Shown here: positions 1 through 14,518 of the stretch, piece after piece | Layout of the letters: every line of letters starts with the position of its first letter | Numbering within the stretch: position 1 is the stretch's first letter | Assembly: GCA_008921705.1 (NCBI GenBank) | Contig: VFFE01009203.1 | Span: forward strand, 1,003,909-1,067,908 | Length of the DNA stretch: 64,000 nt | Reading direction: 5' to 3' | Origin: Burhinus oedicnemus | Lineage: Eukaryota; Chordata; Aves; Charadriiformes; Burhinidae | The notes under the pieces: model-generated | What the model saw: only the letters and a program-made list of their open reading frames with translations | Told to the model about the DNA's origin: nothing | Databases searched by the model: none | Made by a program: the position numbers and the translations under genes

Positions 1-2210
1 GTCCTTTGATAATCAAAACAGCTGAAACTCTCATGGCACAGTCTGGTTTTCCTTTGGTGTTGCCTTCTGTACTGAAGAACCTTGGTTTTGCTTGCAGAAG
101 GATGGGGTTCTTTACTATAGTTTTTCTTTTTCTTCAGTTGTTCAGACTTCGGAACAGATGAGACTGTATTTGGAAACAGCAAAACAAAAATATGTCTGTC
201 TTTTAAATTCAACTTCAGCCACTTATTCTGACTCTATATATAGTAGTCATTGCCCTTAAAATAGCTCCAGAAAGAAATTCCATTTCTTCTTATCTCATCT
301 TATGTAGAGCCAAATACTGCTAGTTGAAATTTAAGTGAGTTGAGGTCACTACAGGTCTGGTATAATTTTGCTTTATCTTCTTGAGTATACCTGCTGAAAA
401 TACTGGGTCCTGAGCAATGTGGCTTCACCCTTGGTGAAAGTGGATTTGTGTTACTCCAGTGCGGAGAGCCCACCAAGTAGATATTGGAGGACACATGTAG
501 AGAAAACTATTAAGGGATTAGCTTTCATCTTTGTGTATGTCGTCTCACTTAAACGACAAGTAAAAAGGAGCGTGACGGCTCATCCCAACACCTGAGACCT
601 GTCTCCATGCCAGTACACTGTTTAATCTGTCACCTTTTTCTGGGATGTGATTCATTGGAGTGAGGTGGCAAAATCAACAGGGAGAATCCTGTGTAGCATC
701 TGCCTGCCTCTGGTGATTCTGGTAATCAGTGCTAAAAGGGACTGAATTCCTGTTGAAAATGATGACTAAGTCACCATGACTTGTCTTACGGAAAGGCAAC
801 ATAGAAGCAGAAGAAAAGACTCTATTATAACCTGTTTCAAGAAAGAGGAGACAGGAAGAAGCAGCATCGCTCTATTCCGACGCTTAATGGCTTTATGAGT
901 GTCAGATTTACTGTTAGCTTTTCTATTCAGATTTAAGTTGTGTTGGGTTATATTCTGGTTACTTTATCCAATAAAATGTTTTAAATTACTGAAAGCAGGT
1001 TGAAGAGAAAACTTTGTCTCTAAATCAGTTTTCTATCACCATGTTCCGGAACAACAAAATCCCAGAAACCATCTGTTTTAGAAGCCCTGAATCCCCTGAG
1101 GCAGACTTGCCCTTACTCTGACTTCAAGTAGCGTAGCATGGGATTAGTAAAACAGCAGCAACAGTGGTGCCAGGATCCTCGTGTCCACTGTGATTTGTTG
1201 CTGCAAAACAAATTCACCAGACTAAATATGTATTATTATAGTTTTAGATAGTGAACACAGAGGAAGACTGAGCAAATTAAATCTTCTTTTTGTAACAGAT
1301 ATCCATGCAAAAAGCCTTCACAGGTGCATTAGCTTTCAGTCAAATAGAATTTGAAACTGGGAAAAGAGAACACCTGGAAATACGACATAATTGCTTTGCA
1401 CAGTGAAGTTTTCAAAGAAATTAAAGATTTTTAATGTGCCACACAGACAAAAGTAACAAATAAATGGAAATTATTTGTTATAGCAGGGTTTTCTTAGAGT
1501 TGTGAGTTGGTTTCTTTTTTTTTCCCTCTCCAAACTTCTGTTTTGGTTTGAGTTCTCAAAGCACTTCTTCCACTTTTTTGCAACCACTTATTTGTAATTT
1601 AGATGGTGACTGGTGTAAGACAAAAACTGAAAAGAACCTTGGATAAAAATTACCTTTTTTTACAGCTAAGCTATTTTTCAGCAGATGTGGGCTGAAGTGG
1701 AACAGGAGAACTTCCTTAAATTTGAGTGACTTTTACATATGTCTAAGAGTATGAATGTGTCAAACCTAACCTCTAAAGTCTATGACAGCTTCTGCAATTG
1801 CTTGGTCGCTGAACCTGTGCTTGATACACCCATCTGAAAAACTTCTCACATACCTGTGCATGTCAGATGAACCATTTGAATTTTATGGTAATAATATTAT
1901 CCGGTATACTATACAATGGGTAGAGAGTGGAACAGTAGATGGAGAAAGATTTTACAATTCTTTTTTCTTCCTGGTCTTTCCTGAGACAGAGGTTATGGGA
2001 TTATTCTGGAGCCACTTTCCACATATCATTGAAAGCTGCTGAGGACCAAGTAGACTTTCCCCAGGAAGCAAAGGCCCCCATCCCACCGCTGGTACATGGA
2101 CACTCAGTGGGTGGCCAAGCCCTGTGGTGGTGCCCCTGAGCTCTTCCAGTCCTAGCTCACCTCGTGCTGGTTTTCCATTAGTATTTGGTATTTGCCTGAC
2201 ACACAAGTTT

Positions 2211-2213
<3 letters not shown>

Positions 2214-2240
<27 letters not shown>
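2214..2240. repeat. Poly(T) run, 27 bases
   Basis: Uninterrupted T27. It could be slippage-grown or the tail of a decayed minus-strand retroposon; nothing recognisable follows it. Confidence 0.95.
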
Positions 2241-2244
<4 letters not shown>

Positions 2245-5200
2245 TGATTCCTTCTGATACCAGTTTTAAGGACCAAAAATACAACCTTCCTTGGCTCAGA
2301 GAATTGTAAAGCTCATGCCATCTGCATTCACACCCCTAAGACCAGGCTGGAAAAACAGATACTAGAGTCCTCATGTCCTTGTACCAGCTAGTCATGCAAG
2401 GTGCAGTTCAGTTGGCTTGAGGTATCTTCCCTGACTGCCAGCTGCCTCTCTAGGAGGACACCAGTCTCCTATAGGTCTTGTAGCATACAGGCCAGCCTTT
2501 TGTGGCTACAGCCGATACCCTAAACTAACATGAAATACCTATTTGTCAGCTATTGAAGTGAACCTGTAGTGTCTCTCTTCCTTTCCTGGAAGGAGGAAGG
2601 CAGAACCAGAGAGTGAACTATCCTCTGTATTTTGTCATCTCTTTTATAGCAGAACAAGCGTCCTCCAGAGGTGCCTGTCTCTCTTTGCTAACTATGCAGC
2701 AAGACTCGAGACAAGAAACCTGCCGCCTTAAGCTGGGTTAGCCGAAACCCAGCTGTGCAGAGGAGGCTGTGGTAGTACAGCATAAAGGTTAAATAAGCAC
2801 AGAGGGCAGTAGTGAGATGCAGGACAAATGGTTGCTATAATCAGGCTAAAATGCACGTGTTTTTAAAAAACGTATGCATACACATGCACGCACACACCAA
2901 GCTGCTGTGCTAACTGACGCGAAAATAGCATGAACTTATAAATGCCTGTTGATTTTATGCTTCTGGGATTTTGCCAGCTACCACCTCTGCAATCCAGTTT
3001 CCTTACAGAGGATTCTTCAAAACATAGAGTCCCATGCAAACTGTCAATAACTACCTAAAACATTTGTCACTTTTCAGCTCAGGTGACTGGTTCTCATGTC
3101 CATCAGAGAGAGGCAGCAACTGACAAAGAGCCAACAGTTTTCTCATTGAAGGCCAAGTAGAGGGGATGATTATTAACCCAGGGCCATAAAGCAGGAGAGG
3201 AGCATTAATACAACTCTGTATCTAGCCCAAAATGTATGGTGAGGAGTTGGCCTGGCCTGAGAGCTTTGCTGTTCCTTTTGAGATGTGGGCATTCTGCCAG
3301 TAAGGATTTTCCTGCAGCAGACTCCATGTGGGATTGACTGAGAATTCAAATTTCTCACTTTGACCATCATTTAATCGAAGTACCCGGTCACATCACAGGA
3401 ATTAGCAGTCCTAGGAAAATCAATGCAGTCCTGTGTTCATTAGTTTAATGGACCAGCTTTTGCCTGTGTTCCTTCTGTGTTGCCCTAAATCAGGGGAAGA
3501 ATACTAAAGGATTCTATTTTGAAGATGAAAACTTCAGTATTCCCTAGCATACATACGTCTTTAGCAGATTAGCAGTTTGGTGTCAGACCTGAGAGTACTG
3601 GACTAAGAAGAGAGCACCAGATTTACTACCAATGAAAATTTCATTGTCTTCTGTATTCAAACTTTTTTTTTCCTAAAAATAGATATACTTTAAATTTGGT
3701 TTGTATTTGCTAATAAATATTTTATTTCATGCATTGATATGCTACTATCATTTTCATTATAAAAAGTAGAACAGGCCAATTTACTTTTTGAGTAGAGGAA
3801 CAGACAGTAGGGTTGTAGCAGAAGATACAGGATCCTATCATGTCTGATTTAAGATTATCCCTGGTATATTTGTATGTAGTAATTTACGTCAATAACATTT
3901 TTACAGACAAATCTTGAAAAAACTCTAAAAAGGGATTTTTTGCACCAAAGGTCAGGTTCTTTTCACCTAGCTACCACAAATTTGATTGCCAGTTGTAAAC
4001 CAACCATCTATCTTCCTTTCTGGAGAGAGACAGAAACCTCCAGTGGACAAACTAGTCCATCTGATTCATACAGCTGACATAGAGTGCGAGGAATCACTCT
4101 CTGCAGGTATTTATTGTTGCTGATTGTTGTTGGATTTCGCACAGCTAAAGTGACACCAGATGAATCTCACCATAGCGGTATCAAAAAATAAGAAAACTCA
4201 TTCAGAGGGGACAGAAAATAGACGTCTGTTATCTTCCAAGGTATCTCAAGGTCCTATTGACCTTCGTGGGATTTGATGCAGACGTGGTAACAGCAACTAG
4301 ATGACTGCAACATAATTCAAATATCCTGTTGTCCTCAGAATTTTTAAGTTTGTGGTTGGATTGGGTAGCTGAAATACAGCTTGTAGCTGTGCCAAGGGAA
4401 ACGGGAGTGTCAACCGGACCCTTGTAAAAGAAGAACACATAGTTCTGGGCGCTCACATCCTGCCTCCTGCGAGTGCAAGATGTCTCTCTTCCGGAGAGAA
4501 CACGCTGCATCTGTGGAGCAAGGGAAAGCGAGCACAGATTCTCTTCAGATGCTCTCAACGTTGCCATCTCCACAATGTACCTTTGTCTACTGAATACATA
4601 ATTACAACAGAAATTATCTTTCAGTGATGACATACTTGTTTTAATCTCTGTTCATGTGGAAATGTTCGTTATTATCAAAACACTTCAAAATAAATCCCTT
4701 CTGCTACGCTTCATCACTGACTGCTACATACAGCCTGCCTATCTTCCACTGGAAAAGGACTAAAATATCCCGTTTGTGTTTTGCTTATACTGACAACATT
4801 TTGTTTTAGATTGGGAGAGATGTTTGCCTTTCATTTTTGATGGTAATCACTTAAAGCGATTAGGGCTGCAGTCAATCCCTTGAACTTGTTTATGCTGGCA
4901 TGGTGAGTTTGTTTTTCAAATTGGATGTGCTCTATAGTACCTTTGTACCTGCAGCACCATCAGTTTCAAAAACATACGCTTTCCCTATAGTGGCTTTAAC
5001 TATCTAGCAGATACCCCGCAGAAGGAATTTTCGCCATGTATAAAACCAAAGACAAGTTGCCTACAGACCAGTTGGCTAATTTGCCTTAAGCCTCTTAGCT
5101 ACAAAACTGTCATTCAAAAGGCAGTAACTGCTTGTCTTTGAATTCATCTAGACACCTTAACGTCAGACCTGTGAGTCAAAGCTAGTCTTTATAGCTTTTA

Positions 5201-8200
5201 GAAGGAACCCAGTGACTTCGTAGGGTGATTCATTTGACCTGTCTTGAAGGAAATTAATTGCCCTCTGCAGGGGGTGCATTTCTTCCCATTGGTAATAAAG
5301 GAAGATTGGTGTGATGAACCAGCCTCGGATGTCAGTGTTTTGGACTCCTAGGTTAGCGAATATGAATCTCGCCTTTATTTTTCAAATGTTTTAAATTGAA
5401 GTATTTCATAGTGCCGCATAATGATTAATAAAGCTTCCTAAGTCTAATATGAAGAATATGCAGTACTAACTTTTTAAAACTGATTAGGAACCTGGCACTT
5501 ATGGCACAGAGATTACATGTTGCAAATTGATGGTATAGGTAGGTATTTGTACTAAGTCCTGTGCGATAACTGTTCTTGTATTTTCTTCTAAAAGGCATCA
5601 GGCTTAGCACAGAGCAATTGCAAAATAATATTTTGGTCTGCCCACTTACATAAAAATATTTTATTCACGATTGTTTAACTTAGTGATATTAACTTTGAGC
5701 ATATTTGTTTATGCACTGTGGCCAATTGTACCAAATACTGACATGATTTGAGATGATTACATTTATTGCTGCAGTGTCTTTACGTTAGAACTAAACTTCC
5801 ACATAACTCTTTTTCTTTTTTCCTTCTTTTTTTTTTTTTTGATTGAGGATTTGCTTCTTCCACGATACTTAAAACAAGCGTGCTGAGCAAGGGTTCAAAT
5901 CTCCCTTCTTTTGAGTGTGACTTTGTCCACAGGGGAGGGAAGCAGGGGATGCTCAGTGAGCTGCGTTGCATTTCAGTGGTGGGGCACTAGTCCAGCCTCA
6001 GAGTTGCACTGACTTACGGAACTAACTGACAGCACACATTGGATTTTGTAGGGATGGGTTAGGATAAAAGCAGGATTTCTCACTCATCCCCGGAGTGCTT
6101 CCTCTTCCTTCCTACAAACCACCCTCATTTTGCTACTGTCTCTGCTGGCTTTAGGCCAGGTGGGAGCTTTCTTCCACCTGAAGAATTCCTTTGGGTTAAC
6201 TGCCGACAGGTTTTTAGATCTTTATAATTAAAAAAAATAATCCAGTGCATAATGTAGGATCTGGATGTGTGCCTTCAATCTATTCTGTCATTTTATTTTG
6301 CTAAAGGAACATTACTCTCATAACAGACTATTTCCTTGCTTAGCACCTTCAGTGAATCACCACACTGTTTTATCAATGCCTTCTTAGTGATGTGCTCTTA
6401 CGCATTCACCCTTGTCCCTTACTAAGGTCGGATTTCCCACTCGCTTGCTCAGTATGTTAAATCCAGAAATTGTAGGTGAGCTCTTGGTGGCACTGAAGAG
6501 GATTTCATTTAGCCTTAGCGTTATGAAGCACCAGAGTCTCTGGGGAAGAGCCAACCACCTAACCCCGAGGAGGGGTTTAGGCCAGCAGTACCCGTGTGTG
6601 GGTCTGCAGATCTGTCTGATGAGATACATTTAAGGAACTCATTAGCTGGTCAGTCCTCAAAGCTTCTGTAGTTCTTTAGGGTGCTGCTAGTAACACCCAA
6701 GAAACGAGTAACTTAGCACAGTGTATCTTGCACTACCCAAAGCCCACATGTCAGGATGAATCATTGTTGATTCAGTGATAATATACAAGCAGGCTTCTCT
6801 TAAAACCAAGGTTTTGCTGACTTTTGGGCAAGGTAGCAAGGGCATGAGTGGGACTTCAAGGAGGAGAGAAAAAAGTTGAGATTTCAAAAACAAAATGGAC
6901 AGAATAGTAGGTGTTATCATTTGAAAGCAGTCATATAAATAAAGGACAATGAAGGCCATGACTCTTTTGAGAGACACTGGCATATTCAAATCGGTCACCT
7001 CATGCTCATATTCTCCACGATATTCCCATTGGCCATTAGACAACAGACATCTTTCAAGGCTTGATTTCCTTCTGGAAACATAGCGGTTTGGTAGACAAGT
7101 ATACTGGGGCAAAATGACATCTTATTCCATAGCTGTTTTCTTGCCTAATTGCCTATTTACTGTTATTTTAACACTCTTTACTTAAACCCTTTGCTGAAAA
7201 ACAAAGCCTACAATAAAAATTACCTAAAACAATCAGCAACTCAAAATAGCAAAGCTCTCTGGTTAGCACAGGATGGAATTCATTTTGAAGAAATAAGATG
7301 CTACTTGTTTTGTAATTTAAGCTCAATTCAAGAAACTATTCAAACATAAAGAAGTCCTGGTGTTCTGAAAAAAATGCTTCAGAGGGTGCTTCTTCTTAAG
7401 CATTGACTTTATTCCTCTCCTCAGTATGAGACATTTGCCTGAATCCAGGTTTAAGGAGTATAATTGGAAAGTTCAGGTGAACATTTTATATATGATAACA
7501 AAAAAAAATTTCAATACTATGAATTCGTATAGAGAATCCAGCATCACTTTAGCAATGTCACACGCAATAGAATTATATTAAAGATGTTTCTACTACGCAT
7601 GTTTGCATTCTCCTTTGGAAGTGTTACTTTGGTTCACAGAGATGCAACTCACTATTTGATTTTTTTTCCATTCCTTTATCATAGCTGTCTGAGAAAACTC
7701 ATTTTATTACATGCTTTTATTATACAGGTAGCTGTCATTTAACAAGCCAATTTTATAGCCAAAGATGCCATATTAAAAAACAATATCAGCAGCTTTTACA
7801 TGTCTTAAATCTTCCTAAAATCCCACAAGCTTCCTGCTTTTCAATTTATTTGTGTACTTACTTGTTTTAGATTGCAACTGTGTGTGCTCTTTGAGCTTAG
7901 AGAAATACGAAGATCACACGTGAATTTAAAATGATGGTAATGGTCAAGTCATTTGAAATTCTAGCACTCTAATGTGAAATTTTACAAAACACAAAATGAA
8001 ACAATTGTGCCTTCTCATCAGTCATGCATGCATTGGTTCAGATGGAAGATGTAATTTTAAAAATTTGCCCCCTTGGTTCCATGAGAATTACAATGCTCTG
8101 GCAGCTTCTTGTTTCTTCTCAATAATTTAGCAGTTTATGAAAAATATATTGTGTCTCCTTCTCCACTCTGATGCAGTCAACGCAGCTACAAGTTGTGGAG

Positions 8201-9126
8201 AATCTAGTCCAAAATCATGCTGCTGTTGAGTATTTTAGAAAAATATGTAGGCCTAAACCATTAATCTGTTTGCCATCATTGCCGTGGTTGCAACCTGCAT
8301 CTGCTCTGTGTAATGTTGGGATGGCTCTCAATCATTTTCTTCATTCTCTACCTAAGTATTTTTTTCTGTTGCAGTTCACAGACTCATATATTGAAGCTTT
8401 TCATGGAGGGAAGCAGTGAATCTTTGCTTTAAGTATATTGCCATAGTTGACAAGGACTAAAATCTCACTGCATCTCATTACAGAATTCCTGCATCTTTCT
8501 GTTGCTGGGGAATTTGCTCTAAGAATGAAAATTAAGTAGACAATGACACATGTAATTTTTAAACCAAACCTCTTTTTTAATAGTTTGCAAAACATTTAGG
8601 AACCATTATGAACATTTTTTTTTTTATAGAATTGCCAGAAAACTGATTGCCATTTCAAGATTATAGCACATCAAAGCAAAAAAGTCAGTCTTCGAAGTCT
8701 ATTATGAGCAGAACACTAGTGTACTATTATATATTCAATATGTTCAAGCTGTTATTCATACTTCCAGTAGATCACATATATTTCATTGAACATAAGGTAA
8801 CACACGTTTTCTTTAACGTTTTATCTACTTATGTCAACTGTGAAACCAGGTGTTGTGTTATAAAGGAATCATCAAAATTTTTGTTCCATTTCCTCAACCT
8901 TGCTTAATGTCTTGTGACAGCTCAGTAACTCTTCTGAGTAATAGCTCAAAACACTGCAGTAGAGCTGATTTCCAATGTGGACATTCCACTACCAGGTTTT
9001 ATAGGAAAGGTAAATAATTCTGTTTATATTTTGATAATTTTGAAGGAAATAGTAGTGTCTACATCCATAATCTGAACGACTTACAGATGCCTGAATTGTA
9101 TTCTGTGCCAAAATATGTTTATAGAT

Positions 9127-9232
9127 ATTTATATTTTTGTGTGTATATGCATATAACACACATATCTTTATATACACACATAACAGAAGAACACATATAT
9201 ATTTACATATATAGAGATATTTATGTGCACTA
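9127..9232. repeat. AT/CA-rich degenerate microsatellite
   Basis: Mixed TA, TG, CA and ATAT units, such as TGTGTGTATATGCATATAAC and ACACATATATATTTACATAT. The open minus-strand frame across it is a by-product of low complexity. Confidence 0.85.
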
Positions 9233-9794
9233 TGTGACTGAGACTCATTAAAGGTTAATTTTTGCACTGGTGAGTGAAAGAGAAGAGCTATCCAGAGGTC
9301 AGGAATACAGCCCATTAAAGTGTCTATCTTGTGTGCGTACACACAGTTATCTGTATCTCGTTGGCTGGGAACATTTACCTCTCTCTGCACTTGCTTATAT
9401 GATTTAAACATTTGAGTGCAGTTCTTGGCCAAGTATGGCTTCTTTGCCACCCCAAGCAAATAAGAGCTGTGAATTTAACTATAATGGCAGCCTACCAGGA
9501 CATGGAAAATTTGTAGCCGTCCAGAGGCTGTTCCTTTTCTCATGAGTTTAGAAACTCGCAGGAGGTGGAGACTTCTTTAACAGCCAGCAACTTCTGGGCA
9601 TGGAGCTGACAGCCCTGACACTCAGCTAAATTGGACACAGTTCCTACTAGGGATTTTTTTTTCCTGAGTCTGGTAGCAAATAGAGCTTGACTAGGAGTGC
9701 GCCAGTATTTTTCACTTTGTTTATTACCCAGAAAGATTTTTTCTGGTAAACTTTTATGTAGCAATAATAACTCATCCATTTAAAAACACAGCAG

Positions 9795-9820
9795 TCTGTT
9801 AATCATATCTGTTAATCATA
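9795..9820. repeat. Perfect 13-bp tandem duplication
   Basis: TCTGTTAATCATA occurs twice back to back, with no mismatch. Confidence 0.9.
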
Positions 9821-11530
9821 TTCATGTAAGTCTAACAACAGCATTTTCAACTGTTTGATCTGTAGATGAGCTGCACATGGCAGCTGTCAGGGAAAGCTTC
9901 TGAAAAGAGGCAGGATACTCTTGTGCCACGCTGCTTCAAAACTTCCTCAGAAACCTGCTGCTGAGCGTAGAGACCAAAGTGTGCGCGATATGAAAAGAAA
10001 AGGTAGCTGATCCTTCAGGATCCTGCTGGTTGTCTCAGAAAGAGTCACTGCAGCGGCAGAAGCCTGGGAGCTGATTGTGTTTTGTGATCTCTTGCACTCG
10101 TGTGTAAGAACTGTTACGAGAACAGAGGAGGAGGATACAGGCACAGTGAAAAAGGGGGTTTTAGAGTAAGCGGTGTACATCATCTAAGCCAATCTAGAAA
10201 ATATCAGCCTGGCCCAACAGTTTCAGCGCGCCCCGTGACATCCACCTGAATGCAGTCCTTGTCAACTGGTTTGGAAAAAGTTATTTGAAATATCTGACAA
10301 ATCGCCTTTGTTGACATAAACAGGAAACACAACCAATATTCCATCTTCTTGCCTTAACCCTCTTGATCATCTCTGTACTCACCTATCTACAAAACACTCA
10401 ACAAGCAGCCCCTTTTTTGCCTGGACCTATGAAGTAGCTGCACAGGGTGACTGAGTGTAAAGGAACTGGAGGGGACAAAGCCAGCAAATCCCTTTGACTT
10501 CTCTAGGTAACCACGTGTGAGTTAGTCACAAACTGGTCCTTAGAAATTACTTTTCAGATCTTGATCTCATATGCTCAAAAAATACTTTAAATTTTTCAGA
10601 ATTGTGGCACAGAAAGGTCAAATGACTTCTGACTCATTAATCATTAATATCTACAGATAGTAGATAATTTATCTAGTTCCTTTGAGTGTTAGCTAATAAC
10701 TTACGCAGTGGAACTGGTAACTTCCCAGATCAAATAAGGGTAAGTGCTAATGCCAAGATAAAATCAATAACATGCAAGGATTTGACTTGGATTGCCAGGT
10801 CAGAAATGAAGATGATAGCTAAACGCTGTACACAAAATAGGTTTGCTAGTTCAAGTGAAGTCGGTGGCAGCTGTGCTGAAGAACATAGCTAAAGCACAGG
10901 TTCATTTTTGGTGAGTTCCATAAAGCGGGCTCTTTTCTTCATTGATTGGGTGATAGGTTTTCACAGACTTGTTTTCACAGTTCTTTCCTTTAATATTCTA
11001 CTGCTTATCTCCTTGTTTATAATCATGTATTACATTTTTAATAATTATAATTGTTTTACTGTGTCATACCAAAAAAAACCCAACCAAGGTCTGTCCCAGT
11101 GTTGGACCACAGACACACCTGAGGGCGTTGGGATTCCTCCTCCAGCTATCTGAACCTCGAATGCCAATGGGAAGAAACTGAATAGCTAGCCCTCTTCAGG
11201 GGGTAATCATTGTCTTCAAGTATACTAGAGGCTGAAACAACCTCTGAAAGTCCTTTACTGGGTGAGAGAGCCTGACTAATCTTAGCTTAATATCTCTAGA
11301 CTGCTGACAATTAATGTGTTCCTAATCAGAGGGCTGAAGCAGCAAAAAAAGTGGCAACTGCAAGCCTCATCTCTGCCATTTTCCTCTGCTGCTGTTCTGG
11401 CTTTCAGTAGTGGTCAGAAACACTACTGAACTAAAATAGAAAGTACAGGCTCCCCCAAGTTTCCTATAATGATAAAAAAAAGAAGAGGACATTTCCAAAA
11501 TGTCTGTATCGTGTTTTATTTAACAACAAT

Positions 11531-11545
11531 AAAAAAAAAAAAAAA
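11531..11545. repeat. Poly(A) run, 15 bases
   Basis: Follows TTTAACAACAAT. No AATAAA at a processed-transcript distance was noted. Confidence 0.9.
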
Positions 11546-12534
11546 GGAAAGAAGTTGGTATAGGATTACAGGTGTAAAATGGATTAGAGATGAGAACAGA
11601 AAGCAGTAGTAATTAAGACCAATTTAAAAGAAGGTTTAACAGCTGTTCAATTCCATAAGATTAAGAGACTGTTTAAATAAAACACACAGAATCGGAGGAA
11701 GCACACCAGGGAATAGCCAAATACTGAAGAGATTTCAAAGAGGTTTTAAGAGTAGATAAAACCATGGTTTGCTGAAGAGGGAAGAGATGGCTTGAAGTAA
11801 AAGATTAAAAAATTGAGTGGTACAGTAAAGCCAGATCACAGTGAGCCAAAACGTAAGAAAAGCACTTGCTCTATCATTTGCTAGTGTAGATGACTGAAAT
11901 GGGTAGTAGTAATTTGAGAAATAGTAGTTTTTAGGATATACAATAACGAGAGCTATTGAACTGCATTTGTAGTGTAGCAGCGCTGTTGTAGTTACATACA
12001 TGTATGTCTTCATTGCTTTCTGACCTATAGTACCTGGAACATTTAAACAGAAATCCTACATTAATTAATTAATTTATCATTTCCTTACCCCCAGCTCTGG
12101 AAAGATTTATTCCATGCACTGTGAGTGATCCCCTACCCAGCTAAGTCAAAGTTTTCTTTGCTGCTGATGTCAGTCTGGGAAAGCACTAAGAAAACAAAAT
12201 ATGATAATACCACTGGAGCCTTAAATAACATTATCTGAGTGACACCGAAAGTCAGCTATGTAGTATCATGGATGTAATTGCTGAACTGTAGCAGTCCTGG
12301 TAGCTTTGGAGAATCAAATGAATCATGTATTTGGGTGATACAAAATTCTTAATTGTATTTAATTCACAAAATATTCTCTAGCTGTTGAATAAGAAGCATC
12401 ACAGACCAAGATCTACACCAAGTCTTGGCAGTCAAGTAGGAGAGACTTCAAGCAAAGAAGGAGTTGTAACAGATCTCTTAAAATGAATATGCTGTACTTG
12501 AACAGATAGGTGAAGCTGGGCAATGGAAACAATC

Positions 12535-12548
12535 TTTTTTTTTTTTTT
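12535..12548. repeat. Poly(T) run, 14 bases
   Basis: Uninterrupted T14, with no associated element recognised. Confidence 0.9.
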
Positions 12549-14518
12549 CCAAATCAATTGGAAGTGAAAGACTCCTATTTCAAGCATCAGCAGATCTTGA
12601 TAATTTGTGTTTTTCAAAGTGCTGTAAAAATGGTGTTGTTACTTTCTCTAGAAGTGGTGATTTCCTAAGTATAGGGTATGTAAATCTCATTACTTGTGCG
12701 AAGTAACACAGTGAGCTCATAAACTGTGGTGGATTAAAAGCTGGAAGATAATAACTGGAATGAAGGAAATAAGCCATGTTGAAATTAATGGAAGTTTTTC
12801 AACTAACTTTAATACAGTCACAGCCTTACTGCCTCCGTTTCAATTCTTTTAAGCCTAATAGCTTGTGTTTGACAGTGGCAAAAAGCATATTTCTAGACAG
12901 GAGTCCAGTAACAGAGGAAGCATATACCATCATTTGTCGTAGTACTCTCCCAGACTCTAACCACTTTCAGCGCACGGTCTTTCTTTGCCAGATACAGTTT
13001 CTCTGTGTTTTTTAATCCTCTGAGGGTTTTTGTTTCATTAACTCATCCAGTCTTCTATGTAACCCATATACACTTCTAGCATCTTCACAATCCTTCATCA
13101 ATGAATTCCTCAAGTAACTGCCTGAAGACCCATCAGCTGTTGTTTTTCTTGAACCTGACTCCTGCTGCCTTTGTTTGATTGCTCCTGGATCTCATACCTG
13201 AAAAGCAAGTGAAGAATTAATCCATGTCTGTCCTCTTCTTGACACCCATAATTACACAGACCTATATTACACCTTCCATCTGTCATTCTTTTACAGAGTG
13301 AAGGTTTGTAACTTAGTCATTCTACTTTTGGAAGCTCTTCTGTAAGTTTAATCATTCTGCTGCCTTTCTCTGAATGTTTTCAGGTGCTACTGGCTCCTTT
13401 TTTGAGATAAGGAGCCTAGAAACGTATGTTCAATCCTTTGTGCCACTCTGAAACTAGACACATATAGATTTCCATTAGTATGACTGAAGCAAATTCTGGT
13501 TGACAGAAAATGGGCATATTAATTAGAAAAAAATCATCTCATCTTTTGGGAACCATGACTTCAAATTCTTTGCCTTGCCCCTTGTTATAAAAGAAGAGTT
13601 ACAGAATACTTTCTTTTTCCTGAAGCCAACTTGGCAGAGGTAGCTGAGACGTGTGGGAATATAACTGGTCATGACTCATTTAGGCTTTAACAAGAAAGGA
13701 AGATTTATAAAATATCTTCTATTTTGTTTATGGAAGTCTATTTCAATGCTGGGAGCATAAATTCTATTCTTCTATTTGAAATAAAGATCAAACAGCTTTG
13801 TAAAACGTGAATCATTATCTTCTGGAAATGCTTGCTAATACTAGTAATCAGTCCTTTTAATTCCTATACATGTGTTAAAATTCTGCTTATTACTCACTGT
13901 AGCATATGGATCTAATGCAAATTGCACAGGAACTTCCATTATTCACTTGAACTTTCACTGGTTTTGCACTCTAATGATTCTCTGCCCAGCTGAACTTGTC
14001 ATTTTGAGTTTGTCAAAAACACATCTCAGTCAGGCCTGTGGAACTGTAGAATTTAAGAGAATAGGAATTTACTGAGTCATTTAATACTGAAAATAAGAGC
14101 AGGGGGACTACCCACTGAGCCATTCAGAATCCACTGTTCTTTTCTGTCTTTTGCACTCTAATTACACATATCACAAAGTTACAATCCCTCTTTTTCTTCA
14201 GACTGGAAGTGTAAAATTTCAGTGTATGTTTCCCTTCAAAACATCGAAGCAAAATAATCAGAGATCCTTTAACAAAAAGTTAACAGTTCGTTTGTTTTTC
14301 CAGTTTGCCTGTTGGAGGGAGAGGAGTCATCATTCAGTCTCATTTCTCTCACATCTACCTGGAAAATTTAGAATTTATATTATGGTACTGTTGAGACACA
14401 GTCATAGTGAAGTTCCCACTCAGTTAGCATTGACAGAAACGTAACCCAGGCGTGGGCTAGAGTGATTTTGATTTTCACCAGTGTTTGAAAACTTCACATG
14501 TGCCAAAGAGTGTTGTTA

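Larger units (their letters stand above)
1..14518. other. AT-rich non-coding DNA, no gene seen
   Basis: No coding exon, RNA gene or full mobile element could be recognised on either strand. Apart from the simple repeats listed, it holds only scattered open frames of up to 156 codons (minus strand, 8989-9459) with no family resemblance. It is either the 5' intron of TRPC4 or sequence upstream of the gene. Small ancient repeats may be present that I cannot name. Confidence 0.7.

Noticed and set aside
5886..5906. GGGTTCAAATCTCCC, resembling a tRNA T-arm
   Set aside because: No acceptor stem, D-arm or anticodon arm at the right distances on either strand.
8989..9459. 156-codon minus-strand open frame
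   Set aside because: It runs across an AT/CA microsatellite; the Tyr/Ile/Cys/Lys-rich centre is simple-repeat translation.
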